Below are positions 17,709 through 26,322 of a stretch of 35,578 bases of DNA, one piece after another. Below the pieces are notes generated by a model. That model was given only the letters and a program-made list of their open reading frames with translations. It had not been told where the DNA came from and did not search any database. The first letter of the stretch is position 1. Every line of letters starts with the position of its first letter. Both the position numbers and the translations under genes were made by a program. This DNA comes from Micromonospora craterilacus. Lineage in GTDB: Bacteria > Actinomycetota > Actinomycetes > Mycobacteriales > Micromonosporaceae. The stretch covers positions 1-35,578 of the forward strand of contig NZ_POTY01000039.1 of assembly GCF_003236315.1 (NCBI RefSeq), given 5' to 3'.

Positions 17709-19039
17709 GTACGGAACGCGACGAGATCGCCGTGGTGGGCGCCGGGCTGGCCGGCTGCCTGCTGGCCTGTTTCCTGGCCCGGCGTGGCTATCCGGTGGCG
17801 CTGTACGAGCGGCGGCCTGATCCGCGTACCGGGACGGCTGAGCGGGGACGCTCGATCAACCTGGCGCTGTCCGAGCGCGGCCTGGACGCGCTGCGCCGGA
17901 TCGGGCTGGCCGAGCAGGTGATGGTCGACGCGCTGCCGATGCGCGGCCGGATGGTGCACCCGGTGGTGGGCGAGCCGGGGTTCCAGCCGTACAGCGTCTC
18001 CGGCGACCGGGCGATCAACTCGATCAGCCGGGGCGCACTGAACAACGCGCTGCTGGAGGCCGCCGCCAAGCTGCCCGGAGTGCGGATCGCCTTCGACCAC
18101 CGGCTGGTCGGGTTGGACCCGGCGACCGGGGAGATGACCTTCGACACCCCGCAGGGCCCGGTCACCGCGGGCGCCCGGGTCGTGCTCGGCACCGACGGCG
18201 CCGGTTCGGCGGTACGCGGGCAGCTGCTCGAACACGGCCTGCTCACCGAGAGCGTCGACTTCCTCGACTACGGCTACAAGGAACTCACCATCCCGCCGCT
18301 GGGCGGCGACTTCGCGCTCGACCCGGGTGCCCTGCACATCTGGCCGCGCGGCACCTCGATGATGATCGCCCTGCCCAACCCGGATCGCTCCTTCACCTGC
18401 ACGCTGTTCTGGCCCACCCACGGCACCGCCAGCTTCGCCTCGCTGGGCAGCAAGGCAGCGATCGAGCGGCACTTCGCGCAGCACTACCCGGACCTGCTCC
18501 CACTCGCCCCGAACCTGGTCGACGACTACCAGCACAACCCGGTGGGCGTGCTCGGCACGGTGCGGTGCGACCCGTGGCAGGTCGACGGGCGGGTCGGCCT
18601 GCTCGGCGACGCGGCGCACGCCATCGTGCCGTTCTACGGCCAGGGCGCGAACTGCGCCTTCGAGGACGTGGTGGAGCTGGACCGCTGCCTGTCCGAGTGC
18701 GCCGACGACTGGTCGGCGGCGTTGCCCCTGTTCCAGCACCGCCGGCAGGAGAACGCCGAGGCGATCGCCCGGATGGCGCTGGCCAACTTCGTGGAAATGC
18801 GGGACAAGGTCGCCTCGCCGGTGTTCCAGACCCGCAAGCGGGTCGAGCACGCGCTGGAGCGGGCGCTGCCCGGCCGGTACGTCTCCCAGTACGAGCTGGT
18901 CTCCTTCTCGACCATCCCGTACGCCGAGGTGCGGCGCCGGGTCCGCCGGCAGTACCAGGTGCTCGGCGCGGTGGCGGCCGGCGCGGCGGCGGTGCTGGCC
19001 GGCGCGGTGCTGGCGTTGGGACGCGGGAGGCGAGGATGA
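17705..19039 (+). CDS. kmo: Kynurenine 3-monooxygenase with C-terminal membrane anchor
   Basis: This FAD-dependent hydroxylase of 444 residues uses NADPH and O2 to make 3-hydroxykynurenine. The N-terminal dinucleotide site is VGAGLAGCLLACFLARRGYP with the acidic YERR end of the second strand. GRSINLALSERGLDALR and LPMRGRMVHP are KMO-type substrate-side motifs. GDAAHAIVPFYGQGANCAFE is the second FAD motif. After the catalytic part, residues near 420-440 are a hydrophobic Ala/Leu/Val helix followed by GRGRRG, a likely membrane anchor like that of eukaryotic KMO. The ATG at 17705 is preceded by GAGGGGG. The last four bases overlap the next gene. Confidence 0.94.
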   Translation: MSTERDEIAVVGAGLAGCLLACFLARRGYPVALYERRPDPRTGTAERGRSINLALSERGLDALRRIGLAEQVMVDALPMRGRMVHPVVGEPGFQPYSVSGDRAINSISRGALNNALLEAAAKLPGVRIAFDHRLVGLDPATGEMTFDTPQGPVTAGARVVLGTDGAGSAVRGQLLEHGLLTESVDFLDYGYKELTIPPLGGDFALDPGALHIWPRGTSMMIALPNPDRSFTCTLFWPTHGTASFASLGSKAAIERHFAQHYPDLLPLAPNLVDDYQHNPVGVLGTVRCDPWQVDGRVGLLGDAAHAIVPFYGQGANCAFEDVVELDRCLSECADDWSAALPLFQHRRQENAEAIARMALANFVEMRDKVASPVFQTRKRVEHALERALPGRYVSQYELVSFSTIPYAEVRRRVRRQYQVLGAVAAGAAAVLAGAVLALGRGRRG

Positions 19040-20541
19040 CGCGCTGGGATACCCGGCTGATGGCCGGGCAGGCGCCGGACGGGCCCGGCCTGCTGCGCAA
19101 CTTCGTCGGCGGCGAGTTCGTCGACGCCGGCACCCGGTTCACCAAGCGCAGCCCGGTGACCGGTGAGCCGGTCTTCGAGGTGGTCGAGGCTTCCTCGTCC
19201 GTGGTGGACGATGCCGTGACCGCGGCCCGGGCGGCGCTGCGCGGGCCGTGGGGCCGGATGGGGGAGCGGGAACGCGCCGAGGTGCTGCGGCGGGTCGCCG
19301 ACGAGCTGGAACGCCGCTTCGACGACCTGGTCGCCGCCGAGGTCGCCGACACCGGTAAGGCCATCTCGCAGGCCCGGACCCTGGACATCCCGCGCGGCGC
19401 GGCCAACTTCCGGGCCTTCGCCGAGATCGTGGCCACCACGCCGACGGAGTCGTTCACCACGGTCACCCCGACCGGTGGCCGGGCGCTCAACTACGCGGTA
19501 CGCAAGCCGGTCGGTGTGGTCGCGGTGATCGTGCCGTGGAACCTTCCGCTGCTCCTGCTCACCTGGAAGGTCGCCCCGGCCCTGGCCTGCGGCAACGCGG
19601 TGGTGGTCAAACCCAGCGAGGAGACGCCCGCCTCGGCGACGCTGCTCGCCGAGGTGATGGCCGCGGCCGGTGTGCCCGAGGGTGTGTTCAACCTGGTGCA
19701 CGGCTTCGGCCCCGGTTCGGCCGGTGAGTTCCTCACCCGGCATCCGGGCGTCGACGCGATCACCTTCACCGGCGAGTCCGCAACCGGCAGCGCCATCATG
19801 CGGGCCGCCGCCGACGGGGTGAAGGCGGTCAGCTTCGAGCTGGGCGGCAAGAACGCCGGCCTGGTCTTCGCCGACGCCGACCTGGACGCGGCGGTCGCCG
19901 GTTCGGTGCGCTCCAGCTTCACCAACGGCGGTCAGGTGTGCCTGTGCACCGAACGGATCTACGTGCAGCGGCCGGTGTTCGAGGAGTTCACCGCCCGGCT
20001 GGCCAAGCGCGCCGACGAGTTGGCGTACGGCTGGCCGGCGGACGAGGCGACGGTGAACATGCCGCTGATTTCGCACGCCCACCGGGACAAGGTGCTCGGC
20101 CACTACGACCTGGCCCGGGCCGAGGGCGCACAGGTGCTGGCCGGTGGCGGGGTGCCGCGGTTCGGCGACGCCCGCGACGGCGGCGCGTATGTGCAGCCGA
20201 CCGTGCTGACCGGGCTCGGCCCGGACGCCCGTACCAACCGCGAGGAGATTTTCGGCCCGGTGGTGCACGTGGCCCCGTTCGACACCGAGGACGAGGCGTA
20301 CGCGTTGGCCAACGGCACCGACTACGGCCTGGCGGCGACGGTCTGGACCCGGGACGTGGGCCGGGCGCACCGGGCCGGCGCGCGACTGGACGCCGGCATC
20401 GTCTGGGTCAACACCTGGTTCCTGCGTGACCTGCGCACCCCGTTCGGCGGGGTGAAAGCCTCCGGCATCGGCCGCGAGGGCGGCGTGCACTCGCTCGACT
20501 TCTACTCCGAACTCACCAACGTCTGCGTGGATCTCACATGA
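19036..20541 (+). CDS. nbaE: 2-aminomuconate semialdehyde dehydrogenase
   Basis: The NAD-dependent aldehyde dehydrogenase has 501 residues, normal for the superfamily. It has VPWNLPLLLLTWKVAPALA, VVKPSEETP (NAD-binding Lys), FTGESATGSAIM, the catalytic Glu in FELGGKNAGL, the catalytic Cys302 in NGGQVCLC and EEIFGPVV. The family branch that oxidises 2-hydroxy- or 2-aminomuconate semialdehyde has the same pattern. In this operon, with ACMS decarboxylase supplying 2-aminomuconate semialdehyde and a deaminase taking the product, the amino compound is the likely substrate. The ATG overlaps the kmo stop and has GGGAGG upstream; the 3' end overlaps the hydratase start. Confidence 0.9.
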   Translation: MTRWDTRLMAGQAPDGPGLLRNFVGGEFVDAGTRFTKRSPVTGEPVFEVVEASSSVVDDAVTAARAALRGPWGRMGERERAEVLRRVADELERRFDDLVAAEVADTGKAISQARTLDIPRGAANFRAFAEIVATTPTESFTTVTPTGGRALNYAVRKPVGVVAVIVPWNLPLLLLTWKVAPALACGNAVVVKPSEETPASATLLAEVMAAAGVPEGVFNLVHGFGPGSAGEFLTRHPGVDAITFTGESATGSAIMRAAADGVKAVSFELGGKNAGLVFADADLDAAVAGSVRSSFTNGGQVCLCTERIYVQRPVFEEFTARLAKRADELAYGWPADEATVNMPLISHAHRDKVLGHYDLARAEGAQVLAGGGVPRFGDARDGGAYVQPTVLTGLGPDARTNREEIFGPVVHVAPFDTEDEAYALANGTDYGLAATVWTRDVGRAHRAGARLDAGIVWVNTWFLRDLRTPFGGVKASGIGREGGVHSLDFYSELTNVCVDLT

Positions 20542-21326
20542 CTGATATCGAGTCGGCGGCCCAGGAGCTGGCCGAGGCCCGAGGAAGCGGCAAACCCTGC
20601 CCGCCGCTGCGGGGACGGCTGCTCCCGGAGGGGGACGTCGAGGCCGCGTACCGGGCGCAGCAGCTCCAGGTACGCGAGTGGCTGGCGTCCGGGCAGCGCC
20701 GGGTGGGCGCGAAGATCGGGCTGACCTCCCGGGCGGTGCAGGAGAGCTTCGGGGTGTACGAGCCGGACTTCGGCGTGCTCACCGACGCGATGGTGGTGCC
20801 CGACGGTGCCGAGGTCGCCAACGACCGGCTGCTCCAGCCCCGGGTGGAGGCGGAGATCGCCTTCGTGCTCGGCGCCGATCTGCCCGACGGCCGGGTCACC
20901 AGCGCCGACCTGCTGCGCGCCGTCGACCATCTGCTGCCGGCCATCGAGATCGTCGACTCGCGCGTCGCCGGCTGGGACATCTCCATCGTGGACACGGTGG
21001 CGGACAACGCCTCCAGCGGCCTGTTCGTGCTGGGCACCACGCCGCGCCGGCCCGCCGACGTGGACCTGCGGCTGTGCGGGATGGTGCTGGAACAGGCCGG
21101 GGAGCCGGTGTCGGTCGGTGCCGGCGCGGCCTGCCTCGGCAATCCGCTGCACGCGCTGGGTTGGCTGGCCGGCACGATGGCCCGCGCCGGTGACCCGCTG
21201 CGCGCCGGCGACGTGGTGCTCTCCGGTGCGCTCGGGCCGATGGTGGCGGTCACGCCGGGCGCGGCGTACGAGGCCCGCATCTCCGGCCTCGGCTCGGTCC
21301 GGACCTGCTTCTCGAAGGGACGGTGA
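20538..21326 (+). CDS. dmpE: 2-oxopent-4-enoate (vinylpyruvate) hydratase
   Basis: The 262-residue protein is of the fumarylacetoacetate-hydrolase-like hydratase/decarboxylase family. RVGAKIGLTSRAVQESFGVY, EPDFGVLTDAMVV, RVEAEIAFVLGADL, the metal-site IEIVDSR and DTVADNASSGLFVLG place it with DmpE/MhpD/XylJ hydratases rather than with the decarboxylases. Those carry GLKMGLTS and FSFSLP-type stretches, as the paralogue at 23311 does. It adds water to 2-oxopent-4-enoate, giving 4-hydroxy-2-oxovalerate for the aldolase. The ATG overlaps the dehydrogenase stop by four bases. Confidence 0.9.
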   Translation: MTDIESAAQELAEARGSGKPCPPLRGRLLPEGDVEAAYRAQQLQVREWLASGQRRVGAKIGLTSRAVQESFGVYEPDFGVLTDAMVVPDGAEVANDRLLQPRVEAEIAFVLGADLPDGRVTSADLLRAVDHLLPAIEIVDSRVAGWDISIVDTVADNASSGLFVLGTTPRRPADVDLRLCGMVLEQAGEPVSVGAGAACLGNPLHALGWLAGTMARAGDPLRAGDVVLSGALGPMVAVTPGAAYEARISGLGSVRTCFSKGR

Positions 21327-21329
21327 CCA

Positions 21330-22262
21330 GTGGCTACTGGCGTGGCGGTGATCGGGTCGGGCAACATCGGCACCGATCTGATGATCAAGGTCCGGCGGCT
21401 GAGTGCGGACCTGCGGATGGTGGCCATGGCCGGCATCGACCCGGCCTCCGACGGTCTTGCCCGGGCCCGCCGGCTCGGTGTGGCCACCACCGCGCAGGGC
21501 GTGGACGGCCTGGTCGCGTTGCCCGAGTTCGCCGATGTCGAACTGGTCTTCGACGCCACCTCGGCCGGCGCCCACCGGCACAACGACGCGGTGCTGCGCG
21601 GGCATGGACGGACCGTGGTCGACCTGACCCCGGCCGCGATCGGCCCGTACGTGGTGCCACCGGTCAACCTGGACGAGCACCTGGCCGAGACGAACGTCAA
21701 CATGGTCACCTGCGGTGGGCAGGCGACCGTGCCGATCGTCGCGGCGGTGCGTCGGGTGACCCCGGTGGCGTACGGCGAGATCGTGGCCTCGATCTCGTCG
21801 CGCTCCGCCGGCCCGGGCACCCGGGCCAACATCGACGAGTTCACCGAGACCACGGCCCGGGCGATCGAGGTGGTCGGCGGAGCCGACCGGGGCAAGGCGA
21901 TCATCGTGCTCAACCCGGCCGAGCCGCCGTTGCTGATGCGTGACACGGTCTACTGCCTCTGCCCGGACCCCGACGCCGACCGGTCCGCCATCGCCGACTC
22001 GGTCGCCGCGATGGTGGCCGACGTCCAGGAGTACGTCCCGGGCTACCGGCTCAAGCAGGACGTGCAGTTCGACCGGGTGGACACCTTCGTGCCGTCGCTC
22101 GGGCGGCACCTCACCGGCCTCCAGGTCTCGGTCTTCCTGGAGGTCTCCGGCGCCGGGCACTACCTGCCCGCGTACGCCGGGAACCTGGACATCATGACCT
22201 CGGCCGCGCTGCGCACGGCGGAGCGGCTGGTGGCCCTGCGCGCAAAGGGGGTGCCCGCATGA
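21330..22262 (+). CDS. dmpF: Acetaldehyde dehydrogenase (acylating)
   Basis: The 310-residue protein has an N-terminal NAD site [28 protein letters not shown], the catalytic Cys128 in [11 protein letters not shown] and, in the dimerisation part, [20 protein letters not shown]. It matches DmpF/BphJ, which turn acetaldehyde from the aldolase into acetyl-CoA with NAD and CoA through a substrate channel. The aldolase gene follows with an ATGA overlap, as in most meta-cleavage operons, and the two proteins are expected to form a complex. The start is the GTG at 21330, three bases after the previous stop. Confidence 0.95.
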   Translation: MATGVAVIGSGNIGTDLMIKVRRLSADLRMVAMAGIDPASDGLARARRLGVATTAQGVDGLVALPEFADVELVFDATSAGAHRHNDAVLRGHGRTVVDLTPAAIGPYVVPPVNLDEHLAETNVNMVTCGGQATVPIVAAVRRVTPVAYGEIVASISSRSAGPGTRANIDEFTETTARAIEVVGGADRGKAIIVLNPAEPPLLMRDTVYCLCPDPDADRSAIADSVAAMVADVQEYVPGYRLKQDVQFDRVDTFVPSLGRHLTGLQVSVFLEVSGAGHYLPAYAGNLDIMTSAALRTAERLVALRAKGVPA

Positions 22263-23314
22263 GTGACCTGTACATCCAGGACGTGACGTTGCGCGACGGC
22301 ATGCACGCCATCGGCCATCGGTACACGGTGGACCAGGTCCGCACCATCGCCGCCGCGCTGGACGCCGCGGGGGTGGCCGCGATCGAGGTGGCGCACGGCG
22401 ACGGCCTGGCCGGGTCGAGTGTCAACTACGGCCACGGCGCGGCGAGCGACGCCGAGTGGATCTCGGCGGCGGCCGAGGTGATGACGAACGCGAGGTTGAC
22501 CACCCTGCTGCTGCCGGGCATCGGCACCATCGCCGACCTGAAGGCGGCCAAGGCGCTCGGGGTGACCAGCGTCCGCATCGCCACGCACTGCACCGAGGCG
22601 GACATCTCGGCCCAGCACATCTCCTGGGCCCGGGAGAACGGCATGGACGTGGCCGGCTTCCTGATGATGTCGCACATGAACGACCCGGCCGGGCTGGCCG
22701 GGCAGGCCAAGCTGATGGAGTCGTACGGAGCGCACTGCGTCTACGTGACGGACTCCGGCGGCCGACTGCTGATGTCCGACGTGGCGCAGCGGGTCGACGC
22801 GTACCGGCAGGTGCTGGAGCCGAGCACGCAGATCGGCATCCACGCGCACCACAACCTCTCGCTCGGCGTGGCCAACAGCGTGGTCGCCGTCGAGCACGGC
22901 CGGGTCGCCGGCGACGGCCCGGTCGGGTCGGCGGCCGGCCGTACCGTCCGGGTGGACGCCTCCCTGGCCGGGATGGGCGCCGGGGCCGGCAACGCACCGC
23001 TGGAGGTCTTCGTCGCGGTCGCCGAACTGCACGGCTGGAAGCACGGCTGCGACGTCTTCGCACTGATGGACGCCGCCGACGACGTCGTCCGCCCGTTGCA
23101 GGACCGGCCGGTCCAGGTCGACCGCGAGACCCTCTCGCTGGGGTACGCGGGCGTCTACTCCAGCTTCCTGCGGCACGCCGAACGCGCCTCGGTGAAGTAC
23201 GGGGTGGACGTCCGCTCGATCCTGGTCGAGCTGGGCCGGCGGCGGATGGTCGGCGGGCAGGAGGACATGATCGTGGACGTGGCGCTGGACCTCGCGGGCA
23301 GGGGAGATTCATGA
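22259..23314 (+). CDS. dmpG: 4-hydroxy-2-oxovalerate aldolase
   Basis: This is a divalent-metal class II pyruvate aldolase of the DmpG/BphI type, 351 residues. [14 protein letters not shown] has the metal Asp and active-site Arg and His; [10 protein letters not shown] and [16 protein letters not shown] carry further metal and substrate residues; [20 protein letters not shown] and [14 protein letters not shown] form the C-terminal part that binds the dehydrogenase. It splits 4-hydroxy-2-oxovalerate to pyruvate and acetaldehyde. Compared with the family as I know it, there is an extra loop of roughly 14 residues between AVEHG (end 214) and RVDASL (start 231), rich in Gly, which I do not expect. 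It overlaps both neighbours by four bases. Confidence 0.94.
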   Translation: MSDLYIQDVTLRDGMHAIGHRYTVDQVRTIAAALDAAGVAAIEVAHGDGLAGSSVNYGHGAASDAEWISAAAEVMTNARLTTLLLPGIGTIADLKAAKALGVTSVRIATHCTEADISAQHISWARENGMDVAGFLMMSHMNDPAGLAGQAKLMESYGAHCVYVTDSGGRLLMSDVAQRVDAYRQVLEPSTQIGIHAHHNLSLGVANSVVAVEHGRVAGDGPVGSAAGRTVRVDASLAGMGAGAGNAPLEVFVAVAELHGWKHGCDVFALMDAADDVVRPLQDRPVQVDRETLSLGYAGVYSSFLRHAERASVKYGVDVRSILVELGRRRMVGGQEDMIVDVALDLAGRGDS

Positions 23315-24084
23315 TCGGGCCGGACATCGCGGGTATCGCGGCGACGCTGGGCACGGCGGCCGACACGGCCACCGCGATCCCGCAGCTCGCCGCCGAGACC
23401 GGCCTCGACGTCGACGCCGCGTACGCGGTGCAGACCGCGCTGCTGCAGCGCCGCCTCGACCGGGGTGAGCGGCTGGTCGGCCTGAAGATGGGGCTGACCA
23501 GCAAGGCGAAGATGGCCCAGGTCGGGGTGGACGAGGTGATCTGGGGTCGGCTCACCGACGCGATGCGGGTGCCCGACGGCGGCACCGTCGACGTGACCGA
23601 CTTCATCCACCCCCGGGTCGAGCCGGAGGTGGCGTTCCTGCTCGATCGGCTGCCCGAGCCCGGCGAAGCGGTCGGCGACTTCACCGACGCGGTGCGCGCC
23701 GTCGCCCCGGCGATCGAGCTGATCGACTCCCGGTACGCCAACTTCAGTTTCTCGCTGCCGGACGTCGTCGCCGACAACACCTCGGCCGCCGCGTTCGTGG
23801 TGGGGCCGTGGTCGCCGGTGCCGGACGGGCTGGAGAACCTCGGCGTGCTGCTGGAGGTCGACGGGCGACTGGCGCAGGTCGGCTCGACGGCGGCGATCCT
23901 CGGCGATCCGCGCCGGGCGTTGGACGAGGGCATCCGGCTGGCTGGGCGGCACGGCGTGCGGCTGCGCGAGGGCTGGGTGTTCCTGGCCGGCGCGGCGACG
24001 GCGGCGGTGCCGCTGCGTCCGGGTGCGCACGTGCGGGCGGTCGTGGAGAAGCTCGGCACCGCTTCGCTGAAGGCCTCGTCGTGA
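23311..24084 (+). CDS. dmpH: 4-oxalocrotonate decarboxylase
   Basis: The 257-residue protein is a paralogue of the hydratase at 20538. [53 protein letters not shown] and [11 protein letters not shown] match DmpH/XylI decarboxylases. It removes the carboxylate next to the keto group of 2-oxo-3-hexenedioate, giving 2-oxopent-4-enoate, and in the family it works in complex with the hydratase. Here the two genes are separated by the dehydrogenase-aldolase pair. The ATG overlaps the aldolase stop and has GGGGAG upstream. Confidence 0.9.
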   Translation: MIGPDIAGIAATLGTAADTATAIPQLAAETGLDVDAAYAVQTALLQRRLDRGERLVGLKMGLTSKAKMAQVGVDEVIWGRLTDAMRVPDGGTVDVTDFIHPRVEPEVAFLLDRLPEPGEAVGDFTDAVRAVAPAIELIDSRYANFSFSLPDVVADNTSAAAFVVGPWSPVPDGLENLGVLLEVDGRLAQVGSTAAILGDPRRALDEGIRLAGRHGVRLREGWVFLAGAATAAVPLRPGAHVRAVVEKLGTASLKASS

Positions 24085-24515
24085 ATGCTGATGGGGCTCG
24101 GGTGGTGGCCGGGAAAGCCGTGCCACGGGGAGCGTTTCCGCACGTGAAGGTGGCCGGCGGATTCGTGTTCGTGTCCGGTACGTCGTCGCGGCGGCCGGAC
24201 AACACGTTCGCGGGTGTGTCGGTGGACGAGTTCGGTACGACCGACCTGGACATCCGGGTGCAGACGCGGGCCGTCATCGAGAACATCGGTGATCTGCTGC
24301 GCTCGGTCGGTGCCGAGCTGGCCGACCTGGTGCAGGTGACCTCGTACCTGGTCAACATGAATGACTTCGGTGGGTACAACGAGGTGTGGGCGGAGTTCTT
24401 CGACGCCACCGGGCCGACCCGGACGACGGTGGCCGTGCACCAGTTGCCGCATCCGCACCTGCTGATCGAGATGCAAGCCGTGGCCCTGCTTCCCCGAGGA
24501 GGTAGTCGTGAGTGA
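24081..24515 (+). CDS. nbaF: 2-aminomuconate deaminase (Rid family)
   Basis: The 144-residue Rid/YjgF-family protein has [20 protein letters not shown] at the N-terminal strand pair, [40 protein letters not shown] and the conserved Arg in [13 protein letters not shown] followed by [10 protein letters not shown]. In nitrobenzoate and aminophenol meta-pathways a protein of this type removes the amino group of 2-aminomuconate as ammonia, giving 4-oxalocrotonate (or its tautomer). The place between 4-oxalocrotonate decarboxylase and hydroxyanthranilate dioxygenase supports that role over general imine scavenging. The GTG start overlaps the previous stop (GTGA). Confidence 0.9.
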   Translation: MNADGARVVAGKAVPRGAFPHVKVAGGFVFVSGTSSRRPDNTFAGVSVDEFGTTDLDIRVQTRAVIENIGDLLRSVGAELADLVQVTSYLVNMNDFGGYNEVWAEFFDATGPTRTTVAVHQLPHPHLLIEMQAVALLPRGGSRE

Positions 24516-25032
24516 GATCGCCGAACCGTTCAGCTTTCCCGGCTGGATCGCCGAGAACCAGCACCTGCTCAAGCCGCCGGTGGGCAACAAGGAGATGTTT
24601 CCCGGCTCCGACGACTTCATCGTGATGGTGGTGGGCGGGCCGAACCAGCGCACCGACTTCCACGTCGACCCGTACGAGGAGTTCTTCTACCAGGTCAAGG
24701 GCAACATGCACGTGAACCTGATGACCCCGGAGGGGCCGCGTACGGTGCACGTACGCGAGGGTCAGATGTGGATGCTGCCGCGCAACACGCCGCACTCGCC
24801 GCAGCGGCCGGAGCCCGGCTCGATCGGCGTGGTGGTCGAGCGGGTCCGCGCGGAGGGGACGCTGGAGAAGTTCCAGTGGTACTGCCCTGAGTGCGGGCAC
24901 AAGGTGCACGAGGTCGAGTTGCAGGTGCGCGACATCGCCGCCGACCTGCCCCCGGTCTTCGGCGCGTTCTACGCCGACGAGAAGGCCCGTACCTGCGACA
25001 ACTGCGGCACGCTGCACCCGGGCAAGGGCTGA
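24508..25032 (+). CDS. nbaC: 3-hydroxyanthranilate 3,4-dioxygenase
   Basis: The cupin dioxygenase is 174 residues long, the size of the bacterial enzyme. The active-site iron ligands are His52 and Glu58 ([12 protein letters not shown]) and His96 (NTPHSPQRP); substrate-binding residues Arg48, Arg100 and Glu111 are in place. The C-terminal Cys pairs 126/129 and 163/166 form the second, rubredoxin-like metal site of bacterial forms. It opens 3-hydroxyanthranilate to 2-amino-3-carboxymuconate semialdehyde, which otherwise closes spontaneously to quinolinate. The GTG at 24508 has GAGGAGG upstream and overlaps the deaminase end by eight bases. Confidence 0.96.
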   Translation: MSEIAEPFSFPGWIAENQHLLKPPVGNKEMFPGSDDFIVMVVGGPNQRTDFHVDPYEEFFYQVKGNMHVNLMTPEGPRTVHVREGQMWMLPRNTPHSPQRPEPGSIGVVVERVRAEGTLEKFQWYCPECGHKVHEVELQVRDIAADLPPVFGAFYADEKARTCDNCGTLHPGKG

Positions 25033-26075
25033 TGGCGCAGCCGGTCGCCGGTCCGCCGGCCCGGTCGGGATTCCCGGTGGTGGACGTGCACACGCACGTC
25101 GTACCGAAGGCATGGCCGGATCTCGCCGCGGCGTGCGGCGGGTCCGGCTGGCCCTGGCTGCGGGTCGACTCGGAACGGGCCGCCATGATCATGATCGGCG
25201 AGACCGAGTTCCGGCCGGTCGGCGCCGAGTGTTGGGACGCGCCGACCCGGCTGGCCGACATGGCCGCCGACGGGGTGGACGTGCAGGTGGTCTCGCCCAC
25301 CCCGGTCTTCTTCGGCTACGACCGACCGGCCGACCAGGCGGTGAAGCTGGCCCGGATCTTCAACGACCTGACGCTGGAGGTCACCGCGGCCGGCGGTGAC
25401 CGGCTGCTGCCGTTCTGCCAGGTGCCGTTGCAGGACCCGGACGCGGCCTGCGCCGAACTGGACCGCTGCCTGGCCGCCGGGCACGTCGGCGTGGAGATCG
25501 GCAACCACGTCGGCGACCGGGACCTGGACGACGCCGGGATCGTGACCTTCCTGACCCACTGCGCCGAGGTCGGCGCGCCGGTCTTCGTGCACCCGTGGGA
25601 CATGGCTGGCGGCCCCCGACTCGACCGGTGGATGGCCCGGTGGCTCACCGGTATGCCCGCCGAGACGCACCTGTCGGTGCTGGCGATGATCCTCGGTGGC
25701 GTCTTCGACCGGGTGCCACCGACGTTGCGGATCTGCTTCGCCCACGGCGGCGGCAGTTTCCCGTTCTGGCTGGGCCGTGCCGACAACGCCTGGCACCGCC
25801 GGGGCGACCTGGTACGCGGTGCCTCCGCCGCCCCGCCCAGCTCCTACGTCGACCGGTTCTACGTCGACTCGGTGGTCTTCGCGACTCCCGCGTTGCGGCT
25901 GCTGGTCGACACGATGGGCGCCGACCGGGTGCTGGTGGGCAGCGACTACCCGTACCCACTGGGCGAACGCCCGGTCGGCCGGGTGGTCCACGAGGCCGAT
26001 TTCCTCACCGACGCCCAGCGCGACCAACTGCTCTCCCACAACGCCCTGCGCTTCCTCGGCAAGGTCGGTATATAA
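25032..26075 (+). CDS. nbaD: 2-amino-3-carboxymuconate-6-semialdehyde decarboxylase (ACMSD)
   Basis: This zinc amidohydrolase-fold decarboxylase has 347 residues. VVDVHTHVVPK gives the first His pair near residues 20-22, FVHPWDM the third His, CFAHGGGSFPFWLGR the fourth, and VLVGSDYPYPLGE the Asp near the C-terminus; EFRPVGAECWDAPTRLADM is ACMSD-like. It removes CO2 from the dioxygenase product and steers it to 2-aminomuconate semialdehyde, away from quinolinate and NAD. The ATG shares one base with the preceding TGA. It is the last gene of the operon; no terminator hairpin follows and the vap promoter overlaps its 3' end. Confidence 0.95.
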   Translation: MAQPVAGPPARSGFPVVDVHTHVVPKAWPDLAAACGGSGWPWLRVDSERAAMIMIGETEFRPVGAECWDAPTRLADMAADGVDVQVVSPTPVFFGYDRPADQAVKLARIFNDLTLEVTAAGGDRLLPFCQVPLQDPDAACAELDRCLAAGHVGVEIGNHVGDRDLDDAGIVTFLTHCAEVGAPVFVHPWDMAGGPRLDRWMARWLTGMPAETHLSVLAMILGGVFDRVPPTLRICFAHGGGSFPFWLGRADNAWHRRGDLVRGASAAPPSSYVDRFYVDSVVFATPALRLLVDTMGADRVLVGSDYPYPLGERPVGRVVHEADFLTDAQRDQLLSHNALRFLGKVGI

Positions 26076-26103
26076 AGTCGGTCGGGCCGTATATACTCGG
26101 GTA
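26066..26103 (+). promoter_or_regulatory. AT-rich promoter/operator of vapBC
   Basis: In very G+C-rich surroundings, GGTATATAAAG at 26067-26077 and CCGTATATACTC at 26087-26098 stand out. The second holds the palindrome GTATATAC. TATACT at 26092-26097 is a good -10 hexamer, and with six bases to the GTG at 26104 it suggests a leaderless message. The paired TATA blocks are a fitting autoregulation site for the VapBC complex. The first block overlaps the ACMSD stop codon. Confidence 0.6.
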
Positions 26104-26322
26104 GTGAAGACTGTTATCGATCTTGACGACGAGCTGCTCGAACGGGCTCGCCGCGAATTGGGCACCAAGAGCAAGAAGGACACCATCCACGCCGCGCTCC
26201 GGATGGCCGCGGAGCGCGGCGAGCGCATGGAGGCGATTCGGGAGCTGCTCTCGATCGACCGGGACTGGACCGGCCTCCTCGAGGACGACAAGACACCGCG
26301 CGGCGGACAGGACGCTGCGTGA
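26104..26322 (+). CDS. vapB: VapB-family antitoxin
   Basis: The 72-residue protein begins with MKTVIDLDDELLERARRELG, the ribbon-helix-helix pattern of VapB antitoxins of the DUF2191 type, then KSKKDTIHAALRMAAERGER. The C-terminal part, with IDRDWTGLLEDD, should wrap the toxin. It neutralises VapC and represses its own promoter. The GTG at 26104 appears to be at or next to the transcription start. The stop overlaps the toxin's GTG (GTGA), a usual arrangement for these pairs. Confidence 0.9.
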   Translation: MKTVIDLDDELLERARRELGTKSKKDTIHAALRMAAERGERMEAIRELLSIDRDWTGLLEDDKTPRGGQDAA

